64,000 nucleotides of DNA from Streptomyces bambusae (lineage in GTDB: Bacteria > Actinomycetota > Actinomycetes > Streptomycetales > Streptomycetaceae): positions 1-64,000 of the forward strand of contig NZ_JAJAUZ010000018.1 of assembly GCF_020532645.1 (NCBI RefSeq), read 5' to 3'. Numbering within the stretch: position 1 is the first letter of the stretch; each line of letters begins with the position of its first letter. Shown here piece after piece: positions 34,433 to 41,754 of the stretch. The position numbers were made by a program, and so were the translations under genes. The notes under the pieces are model-generated. The model did not search any database and was not told the origin of the DNA. It saw nothing but the letters and a program-made list of their open reading frames with translations.

Positions 34433-35052
34433 CCACGAAGATCCTGCTGTGCGACGACCACGCGGTGGTACGGGCCGGGCTGCTGGCCCTGCTCGGCAGC
34501 GCGCCCGGCTTCGAGGTGGTCGGCGAGGCCGGCAGCGGCGAGGAGGCAGTGGCGCTGGCAGCGAAGCTGCGGCCGGACGTGGTCCTCATGGACCTCCAGC
34601 TGGGCCCGGGCATCGACGGCGTCGAGGCGACGCGGCGGATCACGGCGGGGGCGGACTCACCGCACGTGCTGGTGCTGACGACGTACGACACCGATGCGGA
34701 CATCACCCGGGCGATCGGGGCCGGCGCCACCGGGTACCTCCTGAAGGCGGAGCGGCCCGAGGAGCTCTTCTCCGCGATCCAGGACGCGGCGCAGGGGCGG
34801 ACGGCGCTGTCGGCGCCGGTCGCCAGCCGGGTGATGGCGCACATGCGGGGGGCGCGGCCCACGCTCACCGATCGCGAGCTGGACATCCTCGGGCAGCTGG
34901 CGCACGGTCTGGGCAACCGGGAGATCGCCCGGGCGCTGTTCATCAGCGAGGCGACGGTCAAGACGCACCTGGGGCGGATCTACGACAAGCTCGGCGTCGA
35001 CACCCGTGCGGGTGCGGTCTCCGTGGCCAAGGAACAGCGCCTCCTCCCCTGA
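34429..35052 (+). CDS. senR: Response regulator SenR (NarL/LuxR type)
   Basis: Response regulator of 207 residues. The receiver domain has acidic pocket LLCDDHAVV, phospho-Asp in VVLMDLQLG, and the conserved Thr and Lys in VLTTYDTD and GYLLKAERPEEL. The C-terminal LuxR helix-turn-helix is LTDRELDILGQLAHGLGNREIARALFISEATVKTHLGRIYDKLGV. It is the partner of SenS and in S. reticuli controls its own operon, hbpS and redox genes. The start codon overlaps the senS stop (ATGA). Confidence 0.95.
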   Translation: MTTKILLCDDHAVVRAGLLALLGSAPGFEVVGEAGSGEEAVALAAKLRPDVVLMDLQLGPGIDGVEATRRITAGADSPHVLVLTTYDTDADITRAIGAGATGYLLKAERPEELFSAIQDAAQGRTALSAPVASRVMAHMRGARPTLTDRELDILGQLAHGLGNREIARALFISEATVKTHLGRIYDKLGVDTRAGAVSVAKEQRLLP

Positions 35053-35104
35053 CGGGGCTCCGCCCCGAAGCTTCGCGGCCGGCCGGCGACAGGGCGGAGC
35101 CCCG
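35053..35104 (+). terminator. Inverted repeat after senR
   Basis: Arms CGGGGCTCCGCCC / GGGCGGAGCCCCG (13 bp) directly after the senR stop. The arms are the core of the dispersed repeat in both orientations, so a repeat-derived structure seems to act as terminator here. Confidence 0.7.
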
Positions 35105-35135
35105 GGGCGGGGAGGGGCCGTGTCACCATGAAGGC

Positions 35136-35639
35136 GTGCTTGACATCGGCTACTCGCTCTCCCGCCGCTTCCCCGACCCCCCGCAGACGGACTACCGCAC
35201 CGCGGACGTCCACACCCTCCGGCACGACCTGTTCTGCGGCGACGTCTACCTCGCGGACACCAAGGAAGACCGCGAGGTGTCCACAGCCTGGGGATGGGTG
35301 CCCGTACTGGACTTCGCATGGGCCCTGTGCGACATCGTCGAACGCCTCGACCAGGACCCGCGGGGCAGCCGGTCGGCCGAGCGGCAGTACGCCGAGCTGG
35401 ACTTCACCGAGTCGACGGACTGCATCCTGTTCGAGCGGCGCTTCGGGTGGGTGGACATCGAGGCGGACTGGATGGACGCGGAGGAGCCCCCGCTGACCTT
35501 CAGCCACCGCCTGCTGCGGCGCGAAGCACGGGACTTCCTGCACGACCTGATCGCGGACCTCACCGACATGCACGAGGGCCTGGCCGACAACCCCACCATC
35601 TGGACCCTCCAGTCCCGCTTCCCCCGGATTCCGGCCTGA
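35136..35639 (+). CDS. Conserved hypothetical protein
   Basis: Acidic, tryptophan-rich protein of 167 residues with no motif I can assign. Notable segments: LDIGYSLSRRFPDPP, STAWGWVPVLDFAWALCDIVERL, DCILFERRFGWVDIEADWM and RREARDFLHDLIADLTDMHEGLADNPTIWTLQSRFP. From memory, similar proteins are widespread single genes in Streptomyces. GTG 35136 follows GAAGG weakly; no other start is better. No operon partner is evident. Confidence 0.7.
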   Translation: MLDIGYSLSRRFPDPPQTDYRTADVHTLRHDLFCGDVYLADTKEDREVSTAWGWVPVLDFAWALCDIVERLDQDPRGSRSAERQYAELDFTESTDCILFERRFGWVDIEADWMDAEEPPLTFSHRLLRREARDFLHDLIADLTDMHEGLADNPTIWTLQSRFPRIPA

Positions 35640-35655
35640 CCCCTCCGGGACGCTC

Positions 35656-36318
35656 CTACGGCTCGACCCGCAGGCCCAGGTGCTCGGCCAACGCCGGTGC
35701 CAGGTCGATGAGTTGGAGCGGGGTGACGGTCGCACCGGAGAGGCGGTCGAGCCCGGCCGAGACCTCCAGCGGAGCCGCTCCGCGGAGGTCGACGTCGAGC
35801 AGGCGGGCCGCCGTCAGATCCGCACGGACCAGCGCGCAGTCGACGAACGCGACACGGGTCAGTTCCGCCGCCCCGAAGTCCACGTCCGACAGGACGCACC
35901 CTTCGAACACGACGTCCCGGAGCCGCGCCGCCCGGAAGTTCGCGTAGTCGATCTTCCCGCCGCGGAAGAGCACCCGCTCCAGCACCGCCCCGTGCAGCTG
36001 GACGCCGCCCAGCCTCGCCTCGTGCACCTCGACGTCCCGCAGCAGCGCCCCGCCCAGCTCCGCGCCCACGCCCCGGACCCCGTCCAGCACGGAGTCCAGC
36101 ACCCGCGCCGCCGGCAGCCGCACCCCGTCCAGCCCGCACCGCACCAGCCGGCAGTCCAGGAACCGCGCCCCGCCCCCGTCCTGCCCCGCCAGGTCGAGCC
36201 CCGCGAACTCCAGCCCGTCGTAATCCCCGTCGCGTTCCAGCGCCCCGCCGTCGTACGCGGGCAGTGCCGACGGCAGCCGCACCTCCGGCCGCTGCGGTGC
36301 CCATCCGTTCCGTGCCAT
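35656..36318 (-). CDS. Pentapeptide-repeat protein
   Basis: Protein of 220 residues with repeated A/V-(D/N)-L/F-x-x-like pentads: FAGLDLAGQDGGGARFLDCRLVRCGLDGVRL, DYANFRAARLRDVVFEGCVLSDVDFGAAELTRVAFVDCALVRADLTAARLLDVDLRGA. Such sequences fold as a right-handed quadrilateral beta-helix. Some family members (Qnr, MfpA) protect gyrase by DNA mimicry; whether this one does is not shown. The start MARNGWAPQRPEV is the best-placed ATG. It faces the preceding gene and is divergent from the FAD oxidoreductase. Confidence 0.88.
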   Translation of the reverse strand: MARNGWAPQRPEVRLPSALPAYDGGALERDGDYDGLEFAGLDLAGQDGGGARFLDCRLVRCGLDGVRLPAARVLDSVLDGVRGVGAELGGALLRDVEVHEARLGGVQLHGAVLERVLFRGGKIDYANFRAARLRDVVFEGCVLSDVDFGAAELTRVAFVDCALVRADLTAARLLDVDLRGAAPLEVSAGLDRLSGATVTPLQLIDLAPALAEHLGLRVEP

Positions 36319-36429
36319 TCCCCCATGGTGAGGGCCGCCACCGACAATTTCCGGCAGCCGTGTCACATCCGCACCCCCGCCATCCGTCCTCCCCGTGTCA
36401 GAGACGCCACGGCACAGGAGACCCGGATC

Positions 36430-37617
36430 ATGGACCAGCTCACCGTCATCGGAGGCGGCTTCGCAGGGCTCGTCGCGGCCATCAGCGCGGCCGAGGCCGG
36501 CGCGAAGGTCACCGTGTACGAGTCGCACCACACCCTCGGCGGCCGCGCCCGCACCGCCGACGGCCCGTACCGCACCAACGAGGGCCCGCACGCCCTCTAC
36601 AACGGCGGCCCGCACTGGGGCTGGCTCACCGCCCGCGACCTCGTCGGCCCGCTCGCGCCGGTGTCCGCGGTCGACAGCACCCGGCTGCGCGTCCACAGCG
36701 GCGGCAGGCTGCGGATGCTGCCGCCGCTCGCCCTGTTCCGGCTGGCCCGCCGCCCGCTCGCCGACGCGCCCGTCGACCGGGACTTCCACGGCTGGGCCGC
36801 CGGCATCGTCGGCGAGGACGCCGCGCGGGCCGTCGCCACCTCCCTCGCCGTCGCGCTCTACCACCACGACGTCGGCTCGCTGTCGGCCGCGTTCGTGCAG
36901 GAACGGCTGCGGCGGGTCGCCAAGTTCCCCCCGGAGGCCCGCTTCCCGCGCGGCGGCTGGCAGTCGGTCATCGACCGGATGGCCGCCCGGGCCCGCGAAC
37001 TCGGCGTGACCGTCGAGACCGGCGCCCGGATCACCGAGGTGCCCGCCGGCCGCGGCCCGGTGGTCGTCGCCACCTCCCTCGCCGCCGCCCGCACCCTGCT
37101 CGGCGACCCGTCGCTGACCTGGGAGAGCGGCCGTACGGTCCTCCTCGACCTGGCCATGCGCAGCCGCCGCGGCGACCTGTACGCGCTGTCCGACCTGGAC
37201 GAGCCGGCCTGGATCGAGCGGTTCACCACCCAGGACAAGGGCCTCGCCCCGGCCGGCGAGGAACTGGTCCAGGCGCAGCTGCCGATCGGCCCCGACCAGG
37301 CCAAGGCCGTCGGCATCGCGCGCGCCGAACGCCTCCTCGACCTCGGCTTCCGGGGCTGGCGCGAGCGCACCACCTGGCGGCGGGAGGCGGTGGCCACCGG
37401 ACGGACCGGGGCCGTGGACCTGCCGGGCACCACCTGGCGGGACCGCCCCGCGGTGCACCGCGGCGACGGCGTCTACCTGGCGGGCGACCAGGTGGCCGCG
37501 CCGGGCGTGCTGTGCGAGGTGTCGTTCAACAGCGCCATCGAGGCGGTCGCACTGGCCATGCGCGCGGCGCGGCGGACGGGCTTACGGCGGACGGACCTTG
37601 ACCTCAAGTCAGCTTGA
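36430..37617 (+). CDS. FAD-dependent oxidoreductase with a TTA codon
   Basis: Flavoprotein of 395 residues, amine-oxidase/phytoene-desaturase-like. The dinucleotide-binding loop is VIGGGFAGLVAAISAAEAG at residue 5. The next segment, YESHHTLGGRARTADG, is the usual second FAD contact, and GDGVYLAGDQVAAPGVLCE is the C-terminal FAD motif. The substrate is unknown. Codon 385 (37582-37584) is TTA, read by the developmental bldA tRNA in Streptomyces, so full translation may be limited to late growth. The 3' end overlaps the SoxR box of the next gene. Confidence 0.85.
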   Translation: MDQLTVIGGGFAGLVAAISAAEAGAKVTVYESHHTLGGRARTADGPYRTNEGPHALYNGGPHWGWLTARDLVGPLAPVSAVDSTRLRVHSGGRLRMLPPLALFRLARRPLADAPVDRDFHGWAAGIVGEDAARAVATSLAVALYHHDVGSLSAAFVQERLRRVAKFPPEARFPRGGWQSVIDRMAARARELGVTVETGARITEVPAGRGPVVVATSLAAARTLLGDPSLTWESGRTVLLDLAMRSRRGDLYALSDLDEPAWIERFTTQDKGLAPAGEELVQAQLPIGPDQAKAVGIARAERLLDLGFRGWRERTTWRREAVATGRTGAVDLPGTTWRDRPAVHRGDGVYLAGDQVAAPGVLCEVSFNSAIEAVALAMRAARRTGLRRTDLDLKSA

Positions 37618-37619
37618 GG
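37602..37619 (+). promoter_or_regulatory. SoxR box in an overlong-spacer promoter
   Basis: CCTCAAGTCAGCTTGAGG differs from the SoxR box CCTCAAGTTAACTTGAGG at two central positions. TTGACC (37598-37603) and TTGTCT (37623-37628) flank it at 19 bp, the spacing of MerR/SoxR-type promoters. The downstream gene matches the position of SCO4266, a known SoxR target (recalled). Confidence 0.88.
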
Positions 37620-37738
37620 TGTTTGTCTCTCCCTCGTACCGGACCGGTTCCCCCGTCGCGGGGGTGTGGGGGAACCGGCCCACCCCGGCCCGGGTCCCGA
37701 CCCGGTCCCGGCCCGGTCCCGACCCGAGGGAGACAGCC

Positions 37739-38161
37739 ATGCACGCCGTACGCCTCCACGCCTTCGGCCCCGCCGAGAACCTCACGTACGAGCAGGCCGA
37801 GACGCCCGTGCCGGGCCCCGGGCAGGTGCGGATCGCCGTGACCGCGGCCGGCGTGCACCTGCTCGACACCAGCCTGCGGGCCGGTGTGCAGGGCGGCCCG
37901 CAGGCCCTGCCGGAGCTGCCCACGGTGCCCGGCCGGGAGGTCGCCGGTACGGTCGACGCGCTCGGGCCGGGCACCGATCCGGCCTGGCTGGGCCGCCGGG
38001 TGGTCGTCCACCGGCGCATGGTGCCCGGGGGGTACGCCGAGCACGCCGTCACCGACGCCGACCGGCTGCACCCGGAGCCCGACGGCCTCGACGAGGCGGC
38101 CGCGGTCGCGATGATCGGCACCGGGCGCACCACCATGGGCCCCAGCCTCGCCGGCGTTTGA
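37739..38161 (+). pseudogene. Truncated zinc-type quinone/alcohol oxidoreductase, SoxR target
   Basis: Only the N-terminal 140 residues of a medium-chain dehydrogenase/reductase remain (family length is about 310-330). The GroES-like part is intact: MHAVRLHAFGPAENLTYEQAETPVPGPGQVRI, VPGREVAGTVDALGPG. The frame reaches EAAAVAMIGTGRTTMG, exactly where the NAD(P)-binding domain should begin. It then runs into a reverse repeat copy (SLAGV-stop). The missing 3' half is not found downstream; the next gene is unrelated. The upstream SoxR box and AGGGAG ribosome site are intact, so a stub may still be expressed. Confidence 0.85.
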
Positions 38162-38200
38162 GGCGCGGGGGCCCGGGCGCAGAGCCCCCGAAACCCCCGA
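38144..38200. repeat. Repeat copy at the truncation point
   Basis: Reverse copy beginning CCCAGCCTCGCCGGCGTTTGAGG, whose TGA ends the truncated oxidoreductase, then CGCGGGGGCCCGGGCGCAGAGCCCCC. It marks the junction where the 3' part of that gene was lost. Confidence 0.85.
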
Positions 38201-38223
38201 CCCTGCGGGGCCATTTCCCCACC

Positions 38224-38270
38224 CCGCCCCTTCCCGAACCGGGGCAGAGCCCCGGTTCGGGAAGGGGCGG
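38224..38270. terminator. 22-bp perfect inverted repeat, bidirectional
   Basis: Arms of 22 nt (38224-38245 and 38249-38270) are exact reverse complements around a 3-nt AGA. Each contains CCCCTTCCCGAACCGGGGC or its complement. It lies between the truncated oxidoreductase and the converging kinase gene. One arm is also present at window positions 18-40 next to another repeat cluster, so it belongs to the repeat family's flanking sequence. Confidence 0.88.
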
Positions 38271-38277
38271 CGCGGGG

Positions 38278-39174
38278 TCAGAGGAGGAGCGCGGCGATGG
38301 TGAGCTGGCGGTCGGACAGCTCGGCACCGTAGCCGTCCGGCCCGCCCTCGTCGTCCTCCAGGTCCCACAGGCAGTTCTGCAGCACCCGCCCCAGCGTCCA
38401 GGCGCGGGCCCGCTCGCGGTCCAGGTCCAGGACGTCCGTCATCAGGTCGAAGCGCCACCGGACCTCGTCGGCGGCGAACCGGTTGGCGAGCGCGGGCAGC
38501 AGCTCGAAGCCCGGGTCGCCGACGAGCGGCTTCGGGTCGATGGCCAGCCACGGCGCACGGTCGCCGGCCAGCACGTTGTCCTCGTGCAGGTCCCAGTGGA
38601 GCAGCCGGTCACCGGGCTCGCCCGCCACCTCGGCCAGTGCCGCGGCGCAGTCCCGCAGCAGGCCGGCCGGACCGTCGGGCAGCCCGCGCACGGCTTCCGG
38701 TACGGCGTCCAGCAGGTCGGCGGCGATGTCGCCGAGGCGGCGCAGCCCGGGCGGGGCCGGGACCGCCGTCAGCTCGGCCAGCAGCTCGGCGAGCACCCGT
38801 ACGGACTGCCGGGAGTCGGGGAGGGAGGAGAGCGGGCGGGTCGCGTCGAGACGTTCCAAGAGCAGTGTTCCCGTTTCGGGCTCGTGCTCCAGAAGGCGAA
38901 CACTGCTCCGGCCGGCCCAGGCGCGCAGGGCGATCGGCTCGCCCGCGGTCTCCTCGTCGAGGAGCTGGAGCTTGAGTGCGGCCGGGGTGCCGTCGGCACG
39001 GTCGACCGGCAGGACCAGGGCGCACACCCCGTGCCGGGAGGGGCCGGCCGGGCGGAGGTCCCAGGCGGCGAGGAACCTCTCCGCGCGGGCAGGCAGTTCC
39101 TCGATGAAGGCCCGCCCGGCGGCCCCGTTGTACTCGCCCTGCGCCTCGGCCAGCCCCTGCGGAATCTCGATCAC
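38278..39174 (-). CDS. Aminoglycoside/hydroxyurea-type phosphotransferase (APH(6) family)
   Basis: Kinase-fold protein of 298 residues resembling the streptomycin 6-kinase/hydroxyurea kinase family. ATP-lysine: ALKLQLLDEE near residue 70. Catalytic loop: RLLHWDLHEDNVLAGDRAPWL. Metal segment: AIDPKPLVGDPGFELLPALANRF. All catalytic residues are present, so it should be an active small-molecule kinase. Such chromosomal genes in Streptomyces are often of unknown substrate and not proven resistance genes. The GTG start (MIEIPQGLAEA) was preferred because upstream codons are low complexity. Confidence 0.88.
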   Translation of the reverse strand: MIEIPQGLAEAQGEYNGAAGRAFIEELPARAERFLAAWDLRPAGPSRHGVCALVLPVDRADGTPAALKLQLLDEETAGEPIALRAWAGRSSVRLLEHEPETGTLLLERLDATRPLSSLPDSRQSVRVLAELLAELTAVPAPPGLRRLGDIAADLLDAVPEAVRGLPDGPAGLLRDCAAALAEVAGEPGDRLLHWDLHEDNVLAGDRAPWLAIDPKPLVGDPGFELLPALANRFAADEVRWRFDLMTDVLDLDRERARAWTLGRVLQNCLWDLEDDEGGPDGYGAELSDRQLTIAALLL

Positions 39175-39307
39175 CGCTCCAGCGTAGGCCGCCGCCCACC
39201 GCCACCGACCGGCTTCGGCCACCGGCGAGGCCCCCGACGGCCGCCCCCGCCCCGCAGCCGGAGCCGGAGCCGCACCCGCACCCCGCCCCCGCGGCCCGGC
39301 GCCCGCC

Positions 39308-40060
39308 TCACCCGATCCCCGCCCCCTTCAGCGTCGCCGCGAACGCCTCGCGGTCGAACATCGACCGGTCCTCGGCCCCGATCTGCCTGCCGTCGACGAG
39401 CACCGCCGGCGTGCCCTGGACGCCCGTCTCCTCGAATGCCCGCTCCACGCGGTCCACCCACTCCCGGTACGTGCCCTCCCGCACCGCCCCGTCGAAGGCC
39501 GGGCCGCGCAGGCCGGGCACCTCGTCGGCGACGGCGAGCAGGTGCTCGTCCGTGAACGCCCCCTTGGGCCGACTGGCGAACACGGCCGCCTGGTACTCGG
39601 CGAACCTGCCCCGCTCGGCCGCCGCCCGCAGCGCGTTCACGGCCTTCACCGAACCGCTGCCGCCCTGGTCGAGGAAGGAGGCCAGCACGTACTCGATCTT
39701 CACCTGTCCGGCCGCGGCCGCCTTCAGCAGTGCCTCGCCGCCCTCCTTCTCGAAGAGGGCGCAGTACCCGCAGTGCGGGTCCACCAGCACCTGTGCGGTC
39801 CGCGGGGCCGCCGGGTCGCCCACGACCACGCCCGTCCCGACCACCTCGGCCGGCAGCTTCGCGAGTTCCGCCGCCCTCGGACTGGTCCGTACGGCGGTCG
39901 CGGCCGTCCCGCCGCCGTCGCCGCCGTCCGCCGAGCCGCAGGCCGCCGCGGAGGCGCCGAGCAGCACGGCCGCGGCCACCGCCACCGCGGTCCGCCGCGC
40001 CCGACCCGCGCGGCCGGCCCGACCCGCGCGGCCCACCGTACAAACGCCCCTCGCCACCAT
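39308..40060 (-). CDS. DsbA/thioredoxin-like lipoprotein
   Basis: Exported thioredoxin-fold protein of 250 residues, with a long Arg/Gly-rich start and hydrophobic stretch ending in the lipobox AAAC at residue 41. Active site: VLVDPHCGYCALFEKEGG. The helical insert follows, and the cis-proline is in GVQGTPAVLVDGRQIG. It probably forms or shuffles disulfides outside the membrane (DSBA_oxidored/thioredoxin_4 type). MVARGV with GAGGGG 10 bases upstream was chosen rather than the ATG 12 codons earlier. Confidence 0.85.
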   Translation of the reverse strand: MVARGVCTVGRAGRAGRAGRARRTAVAVAAAVLLGASAAACGSADGGDGGGTAATAVRTSPRAAELAKLPAEVVGTGVVVGDPAAPRTAQVLVDPHCGYCALFEKEGGEALLKAAAAGQVKIEYVLASFLDQGGSGSVKAVNALRAAAERGRFAEYQAAVFASRPKGAFTDEHLLAVADEVPGLRGPAFDGAVREGTYREWVDRVERAFEETGVQGTPAVLVDGRQIGAEDRSMFDREAFAATLKGAGIG

Positions 40061-40235
40061 CAGAACAGAACCCCTCAATAGGCACACCCATGCCAAATAG
40101 ACCCTAAACGGTCAGCAAGTGCAGGCTCCCCGGCCGTACGGCCTTCGATTCGAGCCCATGGACCTGCAACCACCCCACCCCGAACACACTCCCGATCTCT
40201 GGACACGTATACGGAGCGCGGTGTACCACTCCCCC

Positions 40236-41660
40236 ATGACGCGCACGACGATCACCACCGCCCAGACCGCCGGCACGGTCAACGGCGGCATCTCCTTCTG
40301 GTACGCCCAGGACGGCACCCCGCCGCCGCGCGAGCCGCTGCCCGGCGACACCACCGCGGACGTCTGCATCGTCGGCGGCGGCTACACCGGCCTGTGGACG
40401 GCGTACTACCTCAAGCAGGCCGCCCCGTTCCTGCGCGTCACCGTCCTGGAGCAGAAGTTCTGCGGCTACGGAGCCTCCGGCCGCAACGGCGGCTGGCTCT
40501 ACAACGGCATCGCCGGCCGCAACCGGTACGCGAAGCTGCACGGCCACGACGCCGCCGCCCGCCTCCAGCAGGCCATGAACGCCACCGTCACCGAGGTCGT
40601 CGACACCGCCGCCAAGGAAGGCATCGACGCCGACATCCACCAGGGCGGCGTCCTCGAAGTCGCCTACACCCCCGCCCAGCTGACCCGCCTCAAGGCCTTC
40701 CACGAGGCCGAGACCGCCTTCGGCGAGACCGACCGGCTGCTGCTCGGCGCCCGCGAGACCGCCGACCGGATCCGCGTCACCGGCGCCGTCGGCGGCGCCT
40801 GGACCCCACACGGCGCCCGCATCCACCCCGTGAAGCTCGCCAAGGGACTGGCCGCAGCCTGCGAGGCGCTCGGCGTCCGCATCCACGAGTCGACCCCCGT
40901 CACCGAGATCACCCGGGGCCGCGCCACCACCCCGTACGGCACCGTCCGCGCCCCCTACGTGCTGCGCTGCACCGAGGGCTTCACCGCCGGCCTCAAGGGC
41001 CACAAGCGGGCCTGGCTCCCCATGAACTCCTCGATGATCGTCACCGACCCGATCCCCGCCTCCGTCTGGGCCGAACTCGGCTGGGAGGGCCGCGAAACCC
41101 TCGGTGACATGGCCCACGCCTACATGTACGCCCAGCGCACCGCCGACGACCGCATCGCCATCGGCGGCCGCGGCGTCCCCTACCGGTTCGGCTCCCGCAC
41201 CGACAACGACGGCACCACCCAGCCCGCCACCGTCGAAGCCCTGCGCGACATCCTCGTCCGCTTCTTCCCGCAGCTCGCCGGCACCCGCATCGCGCACGCC
41301 TGGTCCGGCGTCCTCGGCGTGCCCCGCGACTGGTGCGCCACCGTCACCCTCGACCGCAGCACCGGCCTCGGCTGGGCCGGCGGCTACGTCGGCAGCGGCG
41401 TCGCCACCGCCAACCTCGCCGCCCGCACCCTGCGCGACCTCGTCCAACAGGACTCCGGCCAGGGCGGCGCCACCGACCTCACCACCCTCCCCTGGGTCAA
41501 CCACAAGGTCCGCAACTGGGAGCCCGAACCCTTCCGCTGGCTCGGCGTCCACGCCCTGTACGCCGCCTACCGCGAGGCCGACCGCCGGGAGGCCGCCGCC
41601 CACAGCGCCACCACCACCCCGCTGGCCCGCCTCGCCGACCGGATCTCGGGACGGCACTGA
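40236..41660 (+). CDS. FAD-dependent (DAO-family) oxidoreductase
   Basis: Flavoprotein of 474 residues, D-amino-acid/gamma-glutamylputrescine oxidase-like (PuuB/OrdL). It has the FAD loop DVCIVGGGYTGLWTAYYL near residue 40, then the GYGASGRNGGWLYNG motif that in this family contacts or covalently holds FAD, HPVKLAKGLAAACEALGVRIHE, AHAWSGVLGVPRDWCATV, and GWAGGYVGSGVATANLAARTL at the end. It likely oxidises an amine. The frame upstream of MTRTTITTAQ is dubious, and this ATG lies about 29 residues before the FAD-fold region. No partner gene adjoins it. Confidence 0.88.
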   Translation: MTRTTITTAQTAGTVNGGISFWYAQDGTPPPREPLPGDTTADVCIVGGGYTGLWTAYYLKQAAPFLRVTVLEQKFCGYGASGRNGGWLYNGIAGRNRYAKLHGHDAAARLQQAMNATVTEVVDTAAKEGIDADIHQGGVLEVAYTPAQLTRLKAFHEAETAFGETDRLLLGARETADRIRVTGAVGGAWTPHGARIHPVKLAKGLAAACEALGVRIHESTPVTEITRGRATTPYGTVRAPYVLRCTEGFTAGLKGHKRAWLPMNSSMIVTDPIPASVWAELGWEGRETLGDMAHAYMYAQRTADDRIAIGGRGVPYRFGSRTDNDGTTQPATVEALRDILVRFFPQLAGTRIAHAWSGVLGVPRDWCATVTLDRSTGLGWAGGYVGSGVATANLAARTLRDLVQQDSGQGGATDLTTLPWVNHKVRNWEPEPFRWLGVHALYAAYREADRREAAAHSATTTPLARLADRISGRH

Positions 41661-41696
41661 CCCCACACCCGCACCGCACCCGCACCCGCCTGAAAC

Positions 41697-41735
41697 ACCG
41701 GCGGGGACGGCAGCCGAAGCCCCGTCCCCGCCGGT
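41697..41735. terminator. Hairpin between the oxidoreductase and propeller gene 1
   Basis: Perfect 14-bp stem ACCGGCGGGGACGG / CCGTCCCCGCCGGT around an 11-nt loop, between two convergent genes, so probably bidirectional. Confidence 0.85.
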
Positions 41736-41754
41736 CCCGCACCCGTGCCCACGC

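Noticed and set aside
38278..39174. Proven antibiotic-resistance gene
   Set aside because: Family membership alone does not show resistance; chromosomal members often have unknown substrates.
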